Positions 1 through 11,100 of a stretch of DNA of 64,000 nt are shown here, piece after piece; within the stretch, counting starts at the first letter, position 1, and every line of letters begins with the position of its first letter. The stretch covers positions 21,140,671-21,204,670 of the forward strand of contig NC_133227.1 of assembly GCF_040436345.1 (NCBI RefSeq). The letters run 5' to 3'. A program made the position numbers and the translations under genes. Below the pieces are notes generated by a model. The model did no database searches, was not told the origin of the DNA, and saw nothing but the letters and a program-made list of their open reading frames with translations. The stretch is from Pagrus major. Taxonomy: Eukaryota; Chordata; Actinopteri; Spariformes; Sparidae.

Positions 1-1489
1 ATCTGATTAAAATGCCTCTCCCCCTCTGTTAGCAGAGTAAAACCAACTACATTACACTGATGCTGCTCTCTGCAACACTTTGTCTGCTAACAACAGTCAT
101 TTGGTCCAAGTTTCAAGCAAATTCCAAGTGTTTTTTTCCAACTCAGGTAATTTCTTCTCCCCCAAGATACTGCAGTCTTGCCGTGTCTGGTCTTTATAGA
201 GAGAAGAGACAAGATATTAATGCAGTATTCTATCTGTCTTACTAATAATATTATTGGCCAGTGTATCTAATCCAGGGATGCCTAAACCTTTTATCTTGGA
301 GCAGCAAAAATTAAACTTAATGGTTGACAAGGGGCAAAAAGCAAGCACCTGTTGTGTTGTATTGTGAAGATGTGAAATGGCGAGTAAAAATATTCTGGTC
401 ATCCCATTTTCTAAGTCTGATCTGTATTGTTTTCTGTCCTGTATTTCTGATTTAAGAACAGGTGAAAAACTGTTTTGCCAAGATAATCTTTCCAATTTTT
501 TCTTTTATATCACTTGCCTCTTAGGGCTTCCGTAAGAAATAGGATCCCAAGTTCCCTTAATTGACTTACTTCCTGCCCAAATTGCTCTGTGCTTGTGAAT
601 TGTTTTTTGTTTTTTTGCTAGAAACTTCTGGCGGGCCAGACCAATCCCTATGGGTGGGGCAATTTTGGCCAGAGCCTGATCTATTCTGTATGAAAATGTA
701 TTGTATTATAATTATTATATTATATTATTGATATTCACTAAAATAAACATAATTACACAAAAACAAATAACTTCATAGAGCTTATTTATTTTCACATCAC
801 TTTTAAACGATAAAATACTGACAGCCAGACTGAAAAAAAAAACTAAACTGAAGTCAAGTCATTCGAGTCATCATGTCCATAGTAGCAGTTGCAAGTCAAA
901 TTGAACTTGAGTCCACATCTCTGGCTAACAGTAACAAAACCTCTACATAGCTGAGCACCAGCAGTGCCAGTCACAATAGAAAACAATAGAGAGAGAAACT
1001 AGGTTCTTTGTCTTATACTAGACAATCACACTAGAGGTTACTGAGAGTGAGTTTAACCCACGAAACAGACACATCAGTGATCTTATAGTGTATTAAAAAT
1101 CTCACTATGGTGTATGGCAGTTTGTATGAGTTTAGCACTATATTTTCACTACATACTTGTCACTTAATCTTTATAATATAACCCACCACCTCACTGTTAA
1201 AGTTACATTTTAGTTGTTGGTTTATCGTGCGGAGATTGTTTTTTCTTTGAAGAGTGAACACATGATGAATTACAGTAATGATGATCTTCATATCAGTCTG
1301 ATTGCAGTTGTAATTATAAGAGATATCTGCAGTTGATTAATGATTAGCTTGTTACTTCTTTAGTTACAGGGGTTGTAAAGAATAGAAGAATAAAGGGCAG
1401 ACTAATAGGTGTCACATATAAGAGAGAAAAGGGAAAACTGAGAGTGATGGTGGGGGATCGTTAGTCTTTGTGACTGGTATTTCTTTTTT
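1..1489. other. Intergenic DNA, no gene seen
   Basis: AT-rich sequence with only short chance open frames. The stretch from about 270 to 700 has the patchy look of an old transposon remnant, but I could not find its termini. Nothing else is supported. Confidence 0.5.
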
Positions 1490-1960
1490 CGGGTGGAGGC
1501 TGGGAGGTCACCCGTCCACCCACTCGCCCCACCACCACCACTACCCCCCTCCCCTCCTCCGTCCTCCCTCCTGCCTTGGCTAGTCTCCATGTGCAGGGCT
1601 CAGGGCCTTGGGAATGAATGGCGCCCGGGCTGTGCTCCGTCTTTGAAGCCAGCCAGGAATGCAAGGCCTCTTTTTTTTCTCTCTCTCTCTCTCCCCTCTC
1701 TCTCTGTTGTTCAGGCGGCCGGCAGCACTAGCAGCTATCTGCGGCAGTGAAATATTCCCTCCGCTGCGCTCATTGTGCATCGGCAAGCCGGACGTCATCC
1801 GCTGGCCAATCAGTGGCTCCCGCTAGGCAGCCTCGGGTCTCAGTGGGGGGAGAAGGGACTCGCTAGAAGTCTTCCCTCTAATATCTAGCTCTCCTGGTTA
1901 CTTGGTCCGGTCCCTCTTTAGAGGAAGTTCTGTGTGAGAAACAACGGCGGAAATCATTCA
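1490..1960 (+). promoter_or_regulatory. shroom1: Probable shroom1 promoter
   Basis: Seen: a GC-richer stretch after a long AT-rich region, with a CT-rich run near 1677-1704, a CRE-like GACGTCAT at 1791-1798 and a consensus CCAAT box, CCAATCAG, at 1806-1813. No TATA box is apparent. Known: CCAATCAG is the NF-Y site, usually 60-100 bp upstream of the start site. Inference: transcription of shroom1 starts near 1.87-1.92 kb and exon 1 runs to the donor at 2048. No other gene in the window could use this promoter on the plus strand. Confidence 0.45.
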
Positions 1961-2047
1961 GCAAAGCCTATTTAAGTGAAACTTAGGAAACTTTTCTCTC
2001 TTTCAGATGGAAATCAGGAAGTTCAGCAACCTAGATTCAGAGTTTGG
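1890..2047 (+). other. shroom1: shroom1 non-coding first exon (5' UTR), start approximate
   Basis: A good donor (TTTGG|gtgagt) follows 2047, downstream of the CCAAT-box region. Joined to the acceptor at 5287-5288, the ATG at 2007 gives only a 16-codon reading frame (MEIRKFSNLDSEFGSY, then stop), so the exon should be 5' UTR with an upstream ORF. The 5' limit is a guess from the CCAAT position. The sequence before 2007 also resembles a splice acceptor (ctctctttcag), so 2007-2047 might instead be a small internal exon. Confidence 0.4.
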
Positions 2048-5000
2048 GTGAGTTTTTCTACTTTCGTCTTGCAATCAGTGCTCTCTTAGGTTTAAAAACT
2101 TTCATTCAAACCCAGTCTGCAAGTGGTTGAGCTCTCAAGTCGTTCCCAGTCGGCCTTGTGACTGTTGATCCAGCCTTCCAACTTGTGTTCAGCTTTTCCT
2201 GCTGTCATTGTTCACTTCTTCTCTTGTCTCTTGTTGTTGTGGTTTGCGTGTGAGGGTATTTGTCTGGGCCGGTCACCCTCTGCCTCACCCTCCCTCCCTC
2301 CCTCGCTCTCTCGTTCTCTCCCCTCTGTACATTTTGTCACTGCCTGTCCCCTCCATCACTTCCACTTGAGCGCTCCCCTGTTTGGGAGCCTCTCTCTGTT
2401 CGCAGGGGGAAGAGGAGGGCTGGAAACCACACACACACACAGAGACACACACAGAGACACACACACACACCACAGATCAGAAGGCCCTTCATAAACACGT
2501 GGAATCCCCCTTAATACTGTAGTTTGAAAGGCTCCTGGGAGGTGGGTTTTGTGTATATGCAAAACGACCACCTAGGATCATGTTTGATCCAGGTTTTTCA
2601 GCTTAGCCAGCAAACTTGGCAATACTGTGAAAATGTTGCTCATTGCAATTGACTTGTAAAGCAGTTTTCAATTGTCATTTACTGCCGTCTTCTTATATTT
2701 CTTGTTCTTGTTGGTAAAAGCTCCAAAACAAAAGATGCAAAGTCTATTCTTGCAGTTCCGTCAATAATGAGGCCAAGCTTTTCATACCGCAGCGTGAGAG
2801 TTGATTAACTGGTCGGCTCATCTTTGTTTTATTGGCAACATCAACCTTTGTGTGTGCATGACAGGTATGCAGCTTCAGCTTGATGACCAAGTCAAGAAAG
2901 GCATGCAGGTCATGGGAGATAGAAGCCTACATTTACTCTGTCATTAGAGTCCACAGTAAAACCTAAACCTATCATTAACTTGCAGGGGCTGGTTTCTGCG
3001 ATGAAGATGGAGATTTGCGGGATAGCTGATGATGATAGCAGGTTTCCATGTGTTGAGGAATGTTTAGAGTTGTATCTGTATATCTTATTAAAGTCTATGT
3101 ACTTGTACTAGGCTGTGCAGGTAAAAAATTAAGTAAATTAGGTTCTGTTCATCAAAAGATGACCTGGCCTGTAAAGTATGAGTGCTGCAGCAGATCCAGT
3201 TTGGAAGGCCCAAAGATTATTAATCAAGAGGTATTTTTGCTTTACTGTATCTCAGGTGGAAAGAAAGTTGTTTTATAGTAAATATAAGTGAGTGAAGAGC
3301 AATTATACCATTTTTTTCGATCCGACTTTGATACTCTTTCCGTCAGAACGGTGGAAATGGAGACAGTATTCAAGTAAGATATCCAAGTAAGTGTGTAGGC
3401 GTTACCTTTTTTCCATTTACAGCAAATAAAATAATCAGCGCAATCTGCAAAACACCACAGCATAATGGCCTCTAAAGGTTTCCTGATAATGGCCTCAGAT
3501 ATAGTGTTTGTGTAGTTAAGTGAAAGTTTAATCTTGACAAGAAATAGATAAAAGCAAATGCAGCTGATGGCAGAACAGAAAGGGGAAAAGTTAGGGAAGT
3601 CTTTATGGGTCGCAGTGCTGTATAACAAGGCATTATACGTCTGTCACATGATTAATCCTCGCAGATTTCTGTAGTTCCATATGGAATTCCTGACATTTTT
3701 TCATGTGTATGCTGCAACGTGCACCGCCAACCTCAAGGCTCTTAATTAGAGGCCCCATTGATGCAAACCGGCAGGCAGGCTCCTTCAACAGGTGGTTAAC
3801 TGTACTGACCTACAAAACCAAGCTGCAGTATACTGTGTGAGTCAGGAAACCAAAGTCGTATGTCTTGTAAGAGGAGGTGATGAAGAATTCCCAAACCTAC
3901 ATTGCTATAAGGTTACTGTTTTGACTAGAGCTGCAATGATTAGTAGATTGATTGATTGACAGAAAATCAATCTACAACTGTATACTATATATATATGTCA
4001 AGCAAAAAAGCAAAACATTATCTGATTTTACCTTCTTCAGAGTGAAGATTTGCTCACTTTCAATTTCGATTGTTTTCTCGATTAATCAGTTAGTTGATTG
4101 TTCTATAAAATGTCAGAAAATGGTGAAAAATGTTGTCTTTAAATGCCTTGTTTTGTCTACAACGCAAAGATATTCAGTTTACTGTCATAGAGGAGTAAAG
4201 AAACCAGAAATATTCAAATTTAAGAAGCTGTGATCAGAGAATTTTCCCTTGTTTTTAGACTTTAAAAAATGCTAATTAATTGAATGTCGAAATAGTTGGC
4301 GATTAATTTAATAGTTGACAACTAATTAGTGTAAGTTACTCTTAATTAAATGTCTTTGAATTTTGGACTGTTGGTCGGACAAAACAAAGATTAGGTCACT
4401 CTGGGACAGTGTGATTTTTTTTTTTTAGACCAAATGATTTATCGATTTAATCAAGAAAATAGTCAACTGATTAATCAGTGGTGAAAATAATTATTAACTG
4501 CAGCTGTAATTATAATTTGATTTATAGAAGAAATCCCAAATGGATGAATAATAACAATAAACTGTGCACAGCTTCTTTCAAAACAAAGCGACAAAGAGCT
4601 TTAAAAGGGGAAAAAAGACTCAAACATAAGGAGTTAAAATATGTTTGGAGTCATAATTAGGACAGTGAAATGGTTCCCTCCTCTGTGCTCCACCCTGCTG
4701 GGTCTTTACTGGAAGAAGAAAAATTAACATTTTTCCAGTCAAGGCTGTATAAGATTTGTCTTAACAACTTATAACAGAAGGAGCAAGATTTCTCACAAGA
4801 GGAATTTGACCTAGAAATGCCAGGCAAAGATTTATCAGTGGTGCTGACTTACTGTTTTCTGGCATCTTAATAGTACACCCTGCAAAAATAGCAGATCTTT
4901 TTTCCCATGGACTTTTTTACAAACACATACTGTAGCTGATAGAGAATTTTCTTCCATGCGTACAGTGTAAATTAAATAGGAAGGTGTTCTTTTATGTGGT

Positions 5001-5288
5001 GATGTGAGCTGCCATGCCAAGTTGACAATCAAACAGAAACACACCTGTTTGTGTTAGATTTTCAGATTGTCATGGTGTTGCAAAGCAGTCAAAACAGCTA
5101 TGCAGTGGGATGTTTGTGAAGACTAATCCACGTGATATATTGAGTGTCTGCACGTTTTTTTTTTTTCTCAATTTGTTTTTCACTTGTGAGCAGCCATTTG
5201 CCAAAGATATGTAATAAGAGCATGAGTCCTTGGTCAACATTTCAGGCTAATAACCAGTCAGTGTTGTGTTTATGTTTTCTCCCCCCAG
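2048..5288 (+). other. shroom1: shroom1 intron 1
   Basis: No coding exon was recognised. It holds a (CA)-rich microsatellite at about 2428-2471 and one complete palindromic teleost repeat at 3929-4505 (separate entry). Open frames such as those at 3060-3278 and 3242-3628 match nothing I know. Confidence 0.5.
3929..4505 (+). repeat. Palindromic dispersed teleost repeat, near-complete copy
   Basis: The ends are inverted copies of each other (AGCTGCA start at 3929, TGCAGCT end at 4499-4505), and both arms are rich in GATTAATC-type sequence. The interior carries ATGTCAGAAAATGGTGAAAA and a segment running GGACTGTTGGTCGGACAAAA. I recognise the same words in other fish genomes. Related pieces in this window lie at about 33459-33650, 46750-47160, 51234-51480, 51925-52142 and 63265-63465. 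It is probably a non-autonomous DNA element; the family name is not known to me. Confidence 0.75.
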
Positions 5289-8163
5289 GAGCTACTGAGC
5301 AGACTGTTTCAAGAGGCTTTGAATAAACAAAAAGGAAGGCAGGAAAATGACCTAATTTGCGACAAGCGTGACGGACAACCTGGCGCAAATGTGTTGGTGG
5401 TAATTTCCCCAGTTTCACCCACAAGGAGGACACATGCATCAGTGCACAAACACGTACAACACATTAACAAACCCTGCCCTTCCCTTCCTGCCATCCGCCC
5501 CAGTCCTCCATGGATTCCTACAACTTCCACTTTGAGAGAATGAGCAACGTGGACCTGCATCCTCTGAGCCTGCCTGTCAGCCGGCTCTCCCCAGCCAAGT
5601 CCAACAGCAGCATTGCCGACCAACTTGCCCATCACCAACACGGCAAAGGAGACTCCGCCTACAGCTCCTTTTCTGGCGGTTCCACTGCCCCAGACTACCC
5701 CTCTCCCTTCCTCCCAGACGACCTACAGTCCAGTTCCTTCAGCCACTATGCTGATCTTAAGTACGTAAAGTCCATTTACCATCCGACCCAGGTTCTGCAG
5801 TCCGACCCAAAGACCATGGACCAGCTCTATCGCTCTGTGGAAGCTATCTCACAGCAGTACCGCAACAATACCAACATCAAAGTAAACCACCACAATGGAA
5901 ATGACAGTTTCCATTCCAACAACAAAGCACTCTCTAAACAAGAGGTACCCTCCCAAGGAGCTTACCCTCCTGTCCGTCCTCCTCCAGTCCCAACACGCAT
6001 GGATAGTTTCATAGCCACAAAAAACTTGGAGAACAGCAGGGTCCACCGGCACGGTACTGAGCTTCAACAACAACCCAGACCCAACAATCGACTCCATCCA
6101 CAGCCCCATGGCCTGAAATCCCCAAGACTTGAGACGGCTAACCCAGATACAGGCAACCCGAGCGTCAATTCTGATCCAGTGTACTCAGTTTGGAGGGGCC
6201 CACAACAGCAACAGCCTCAGGCCCAGCAGCCACCAAGCTACCGCCCCCACCTCCAGCCTCATGATCAGACCAGGGTGCCATTGAACCCGGAATATCTTTT
6301 CATTACAGATAACAAAACTGCCTCTGAGCAGCAGAAGTCAGCAAACATCCTAAGCCGATCATCTCCCCGAGGCACAAGCCAGGCTGAGCACCTGAAACCC
6401 AGACACACCTCGAGCAGTGGTGCATATAATGGAGACCATCACAACAAACCCAGTAGCCATTTTGAGAGTCAGCGCAAAAGGTCGCAATCAGCTCATGATT
6501 GGCTTGGTTCAGAGCCAGCCCGAGCTGCCAGTCCCTGGAATGCTGGTCAGAGTTTGATTAACAGCAGCATCCAGCATAAAGGTCAGTTCTACTTCGTCAC
6601 GGGAGTGTGTAAGCTGTCTGAATCAGCATCTGTGTGTGGGTCTGAGGCTGGGAGTGAGAGCTCTACTGTGTTGGAGACACATCAGCTCAGAGAGAAAGAA
6701 AGATGCCACAGCACAATGGATAATTTGTTTAGACCTCTCCAAGAGAGCTCTCGCACTTCCAGTGGTGTGATTCCAGATGAGAGAGAGGTTTTCACTTCTG
6801 TGTCCCATGGGAAGGACCTGTCCTCCAGGAGCCAGGACCAGGAGAATCGCAGACTATCCCTCACCTCGATGCAGTCTTCTCGAAGCTATGACGCCTTAGA
6901 AGACATCGATATGATGCAGAGTCGAGAGATTGGCCGCCACACTGCCAACAACCCTATATTCTACTGTGGACCTGACAGAAACTGCCCCACACAAACAAAG
7001 GAGGTCACTTCAGTGATAAGCAATGAACAACCTAACCATCACAAGAGAGAGGAGCAGGCAAAGAGAGGGAAACGGCAGCCCTTGGGGGATGTAGCCAGCG
7101 AGAGGATAAACAAAGAAACAACCCCGCTTCTGTACCACCTCACCGGAGCCAACAGAGCAGCATTACAGCCTAAAAAGAATGAATTCAGTGTAAAGGGCAA
7201 GGAAGCAATCCAAAACAAAACAGGTCATGGAGACTTGGCTGTCAACGATAATGAGAGATCTCCAAAAAGTGACACAAGCAAGAACGATAGAGGGGAAGTC
7301 ACCTCTGCCTGTAACACCCTGGATGACTCGTTTAAAAAGTACTACAAGGAGAAGCTGAAGGATGCCCAGCCTAAAGTCTTAAGTGAGACATCATTTAAAA
7401 GGAGGGACTTGCAGCTGTCATGGCCACACCGTATCAGGCAAAAACCTGAGATGAGGCCTACAGTGATTCACACTTTCTCCTCATCACAGGACTCTGAGAC
7501 CTCCACAGAGACACTCACTCCCTCCGTGGCCTCTGAGGAGACAGAGAAGGGGAGCATTAAAGAAGAAGTCAGGGAGAGTCACAGGGAGATGGACAAAGAG
7601 ACTGAAAAGGAAAACGGGAGACCTGAAAAGGTGGCGCAGCCCCAGGTAGCACGCATCGGAGGCAGGAAACGATTGACTCCAGAGCAGAAGAAGATGTGCT
7701 ACTCAGAACCAGACAAACTTAACCAACTTGGTGGTGGCCCTGTCCACTCTGCTTGCCGCTCATTTGGCAACGAAAGTGACAGTCTGTTTGCCGTTGAATG
7801 TGAGGAAGAGGAACCTGTGCAGAAAGGAGAGCAGGGACTGGTGGCTTCACGAAGGAAGATGTTTGAGACAAGAGGTCGAGCCCTTTCAACCTCGAGTGCT
7901 TCAAAGACGAACTTAAAACATCTGCGACACAAGGCTCTGGTGGAGTACATGGAGCGTAAGACTGGCCAGAAGGTGGCTGAGCCACAGCAACCAGCACCTC
8001 AGTTACCAACTCCGTCCAGACAGAGACATTCTCTGGGAGAGAAACCATTCGACTGGGGTCCCAGGCCTTTATCAGCAAGTCATGAAGGAAAAAACACCAA
8101 GAAGAAACTCCACAGGCCACACTCTGCAGGCCGCATCCTTGATTCCTCCACCAGCTCCATCAG
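5289..8163 (+). other. shroom1: shroom1 exon 2 (5' UTR tail plus 2,654 nt coding)
   Basis: Acceptor ccccccag precedes 5289. Coding starts at ATG 5510 and the frame stays open to 8227. The exon should end at 8163 (CATCAG|gtacaa), leaving phase 2, because the next exon (8262) continues in frame with Shroom-like sequence. An in-frame TAA at 5465 rules out a longer N-terminus within this exon. A second in-frame ATG at 5540 has a purine at -3 and could also be used. Confidence 0.85.
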
Positions 8164-11100
8164 GTACAAAGAGAAGCAGAGCCAGAGAGCAAAACATTCA
8201 TTTGATGCTTTTTTGTTGAAAGTATGAAATCAAACATTATATTTAAATTTTCACAAAACAGGTATGCCCAGTTCTTCTCAGCTCAGTCTTGTTCAGGCCA
8301 ATATGCTGGCCAGTCGAATCAACTCAGATGGAGGGAGAGCAGAGGTCCATCTCAGGGGAAGTCCGTCTCAGTTGAGAGTCTCCTGGACCAGCCAGAACCA
8401 CCCAGTTTCTTCAGGAACAGATCAACATCCACACCACATGCACTTGAGGTAAGTTGGTTCGAACTGAGATACCTAAAAATATGTCTGTGACAATAGAACC
8501 TCTTTCACACTCGACAAAAACAAGCAAAACAGTAACACCCACTAATATTTAGCGTTTGTCTTTAGTAGGAAAGGGTACAATATGCATCAAACATCATAAG
8601 TATTTATCGGCTCCATCTCTGATTTGCAGTGATGGAAACATGAGACCTGGGTGGACACACTAACTTTTGCCCCTTTATATGCCAACGGAAGTTGGTGCCT
8701 AATAATTTTCTATGCGGCTCAAACAGCCCTTGAACATTATTCAGTCACTGTTGCGTTTGAAAGAGAGACTGAAGAAAAAGATACATAAAAGTAACCACTG
8801 TAAGTTTCTCACTGGCCTCCATGCTGCTTTCCATTGTTCCCTGTTATAGTATCAGGTGTTGTCTGTCTGTTGTCTTAACCTTGTCACCTAAATAATCCCA
8901 AATATCAAAGCTCAGGGGTATATTTTACCAGATAAAGTGCCTGATTATCTTTCAATCACAAGTATATGAAATTAAGTTTTTAGTAAAGTCAGAAAAAAAC
9001 AGAAAAAGCGTTACAAAAGTGAAAAAATATGAATTAACCCCAGTTGGCTGTTCCTGTAGTACTTCGCACAAATTTTTAGTTATTTTCAATGTGTTGTCTT
9101 TTGATATTTCCCCAGGATCTGGAGGCACATGACGATGAGAAGGATCCTATACCAGTTAATTCTATGGAAACCTCGAGGTATGTAACAGCACTGCAGACGA
9201 ATTGGGACATTTTTGTTGGTTTTCAGGTCAGAAGAGTATTAGGTCAGTGATGTGTGCGCTGTGGCACAGACTGTAAATCTCCCCTAGATTCATTGTGTCA
9301 CTGGAAAGTCAACACCCACCTGCTCCAGCAAACCGACATTCCTTTTAAAAGATTTATGCATGGACTGTAAAATGAGGAGCTGGCCTATTTCTTAAAACTA
9401 CAGAGTGATTTGTAAGAATATCAAATTATTACCGCCTGTCTTGCTATGAAAATTTCCAGAGCTAGTGTATGATACGTTTGTAGAATCAGTGACTCATGTT
9501 AGACATTTAAACACTGCATGTCATTGTCAGGCCCCAGAAGAATGACACTGACGACTCCTTAATAAAGCCAGCGCCTGAGGGCCAGCAGCGCGTCCGTGTG
9601 GTTGCACAGAGGGGGAAGTCCATGGAAGAGCTCGGGGCATCAAAGTTAACAAGACCGTCAGCCCTGAGTAAAAGTTCTGAGCAGCTGGATCAAGTGGGGA
9701 GGTATTCCACTGGACCAGGTGGACCAGAGAGAGACAAGAGGAGTGTTTCATTCTTTGCCGAAGTCCGGTCAGCCCAGGTGCAGGAAAGAGGAAGGAGGAA
9801 ACAACATGTAACAGAGCAAGTGGGACAAGAACCAGAGATTGTTGGTCAGAAGAACACTCAGGGACAGATGCAAAACCAAACCCAGAAGAAGTTGTTGAAG
9901 CAGAACTCAGAACCAGGGGATAATGCCTCAATGGGAACGAGGAACTCCAGTAGATCCACCTCCCCAGCCTCCTCTTTCTCTTCTCGGGCCAGGGTTCACT
10001 CTGGACCTCCTGGTTCTGCCACAGTTGAGTTCAGGTCCAGCAGACCGCCCAGTGAGACCACATCTCACCCACCTTCCCCCAGAAGTCTAGAGACCGGCGA
10101 GAGGGAGATCAGTTCCACCTCATCCACCCCCACCCAGACAAAGCTTCCTTGTGAAAACAGGCCCTTCTCCAGGTAAGATTAGACTCCATCCCAATGCATC
10201 GTTTGTTTTCTCTGAAATGATTTGACTAATTTAACTTTCCTGCCACAACTTCCTGACTCTCATTGTATTGTCATCATTTGAATTTATCACCTCATCAGGC
10301 ACCTGAGTAAACAAGAACACATTCTAAACAGGTGTTTGTTATTCTGCAAATGTAACCATAATTTGTTTAACGTCCAGTAGAGCCCGGACTTCTGTGACTG
10401 CATCAGAGAAAGAGCAGTCGGTGGATGAACCCAGCAGTGACGCCCCACCGCCGGATTCAAATCATGAAGTGTCTCTGAGCTGCGGCGTCACCACAGATCC
10501 GTCACTGTGGATCCTCCCTCCAGAAGAAGAGATCAAAGAGGAGCTCCAGACCTCGCTGCTGACAGACAATGTTTTTGAAGATGAGTCCACCGGCACGGCC
10601 CCTCCGACGCAGATAAGTGAAACCTCTGTGTCTCCCTGCACCTCGGTATCAGACGCAGACATCAGTCAGCAGGTGGAAGAGAAGAAAACTCCAGAAACGG
10701 AAGATGAGAAGTCGGGAGAAAACCAGGAGATGGAAGAGAGGGGGACCCCAGAGGGAGAGACGGAGAGTCTGGAGAAGCCCGCAGAGAGACCTCAGTGGGA
10801 GGAGCTCGTAGAAGCAGTGGTGAAGGCCGACCAGTCACTGGCTAGAGTGCTCTACCCACTGGCCAATCGGAAGACAGCACTAATGTTGATGGAGCAGCTG
10901 CTGTCAGAAGACACGCTGCTGATGGAGGAGCATTACAAGAAGAAGCAGGAACAGAAAGGAGCAGCAGAAACGTGAGTGTCAGAGGTTAAACTCAGCTCTG
11001 GCAGTCATAAATACACTCCTACTAGTTTCCAATGATATATTGAAACGTCTTGAAAGTTTGGAATATGCTTGAATTCGAATACCAACCAAATGCTATATTT

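Noticed and set aside
1493..1798. Proline-rich open frames on both strands near 1.5-1.8 kb
   Set aside because: They arise from C-rich and CT-rich promoter sequence and have no domain content.
9527..9931. 134-codon minus-strand open frame
   Set aside because: It lies entirely over shroom1 exon 5 in another frame; the plus-strand frame fits the splice phases and family composition.
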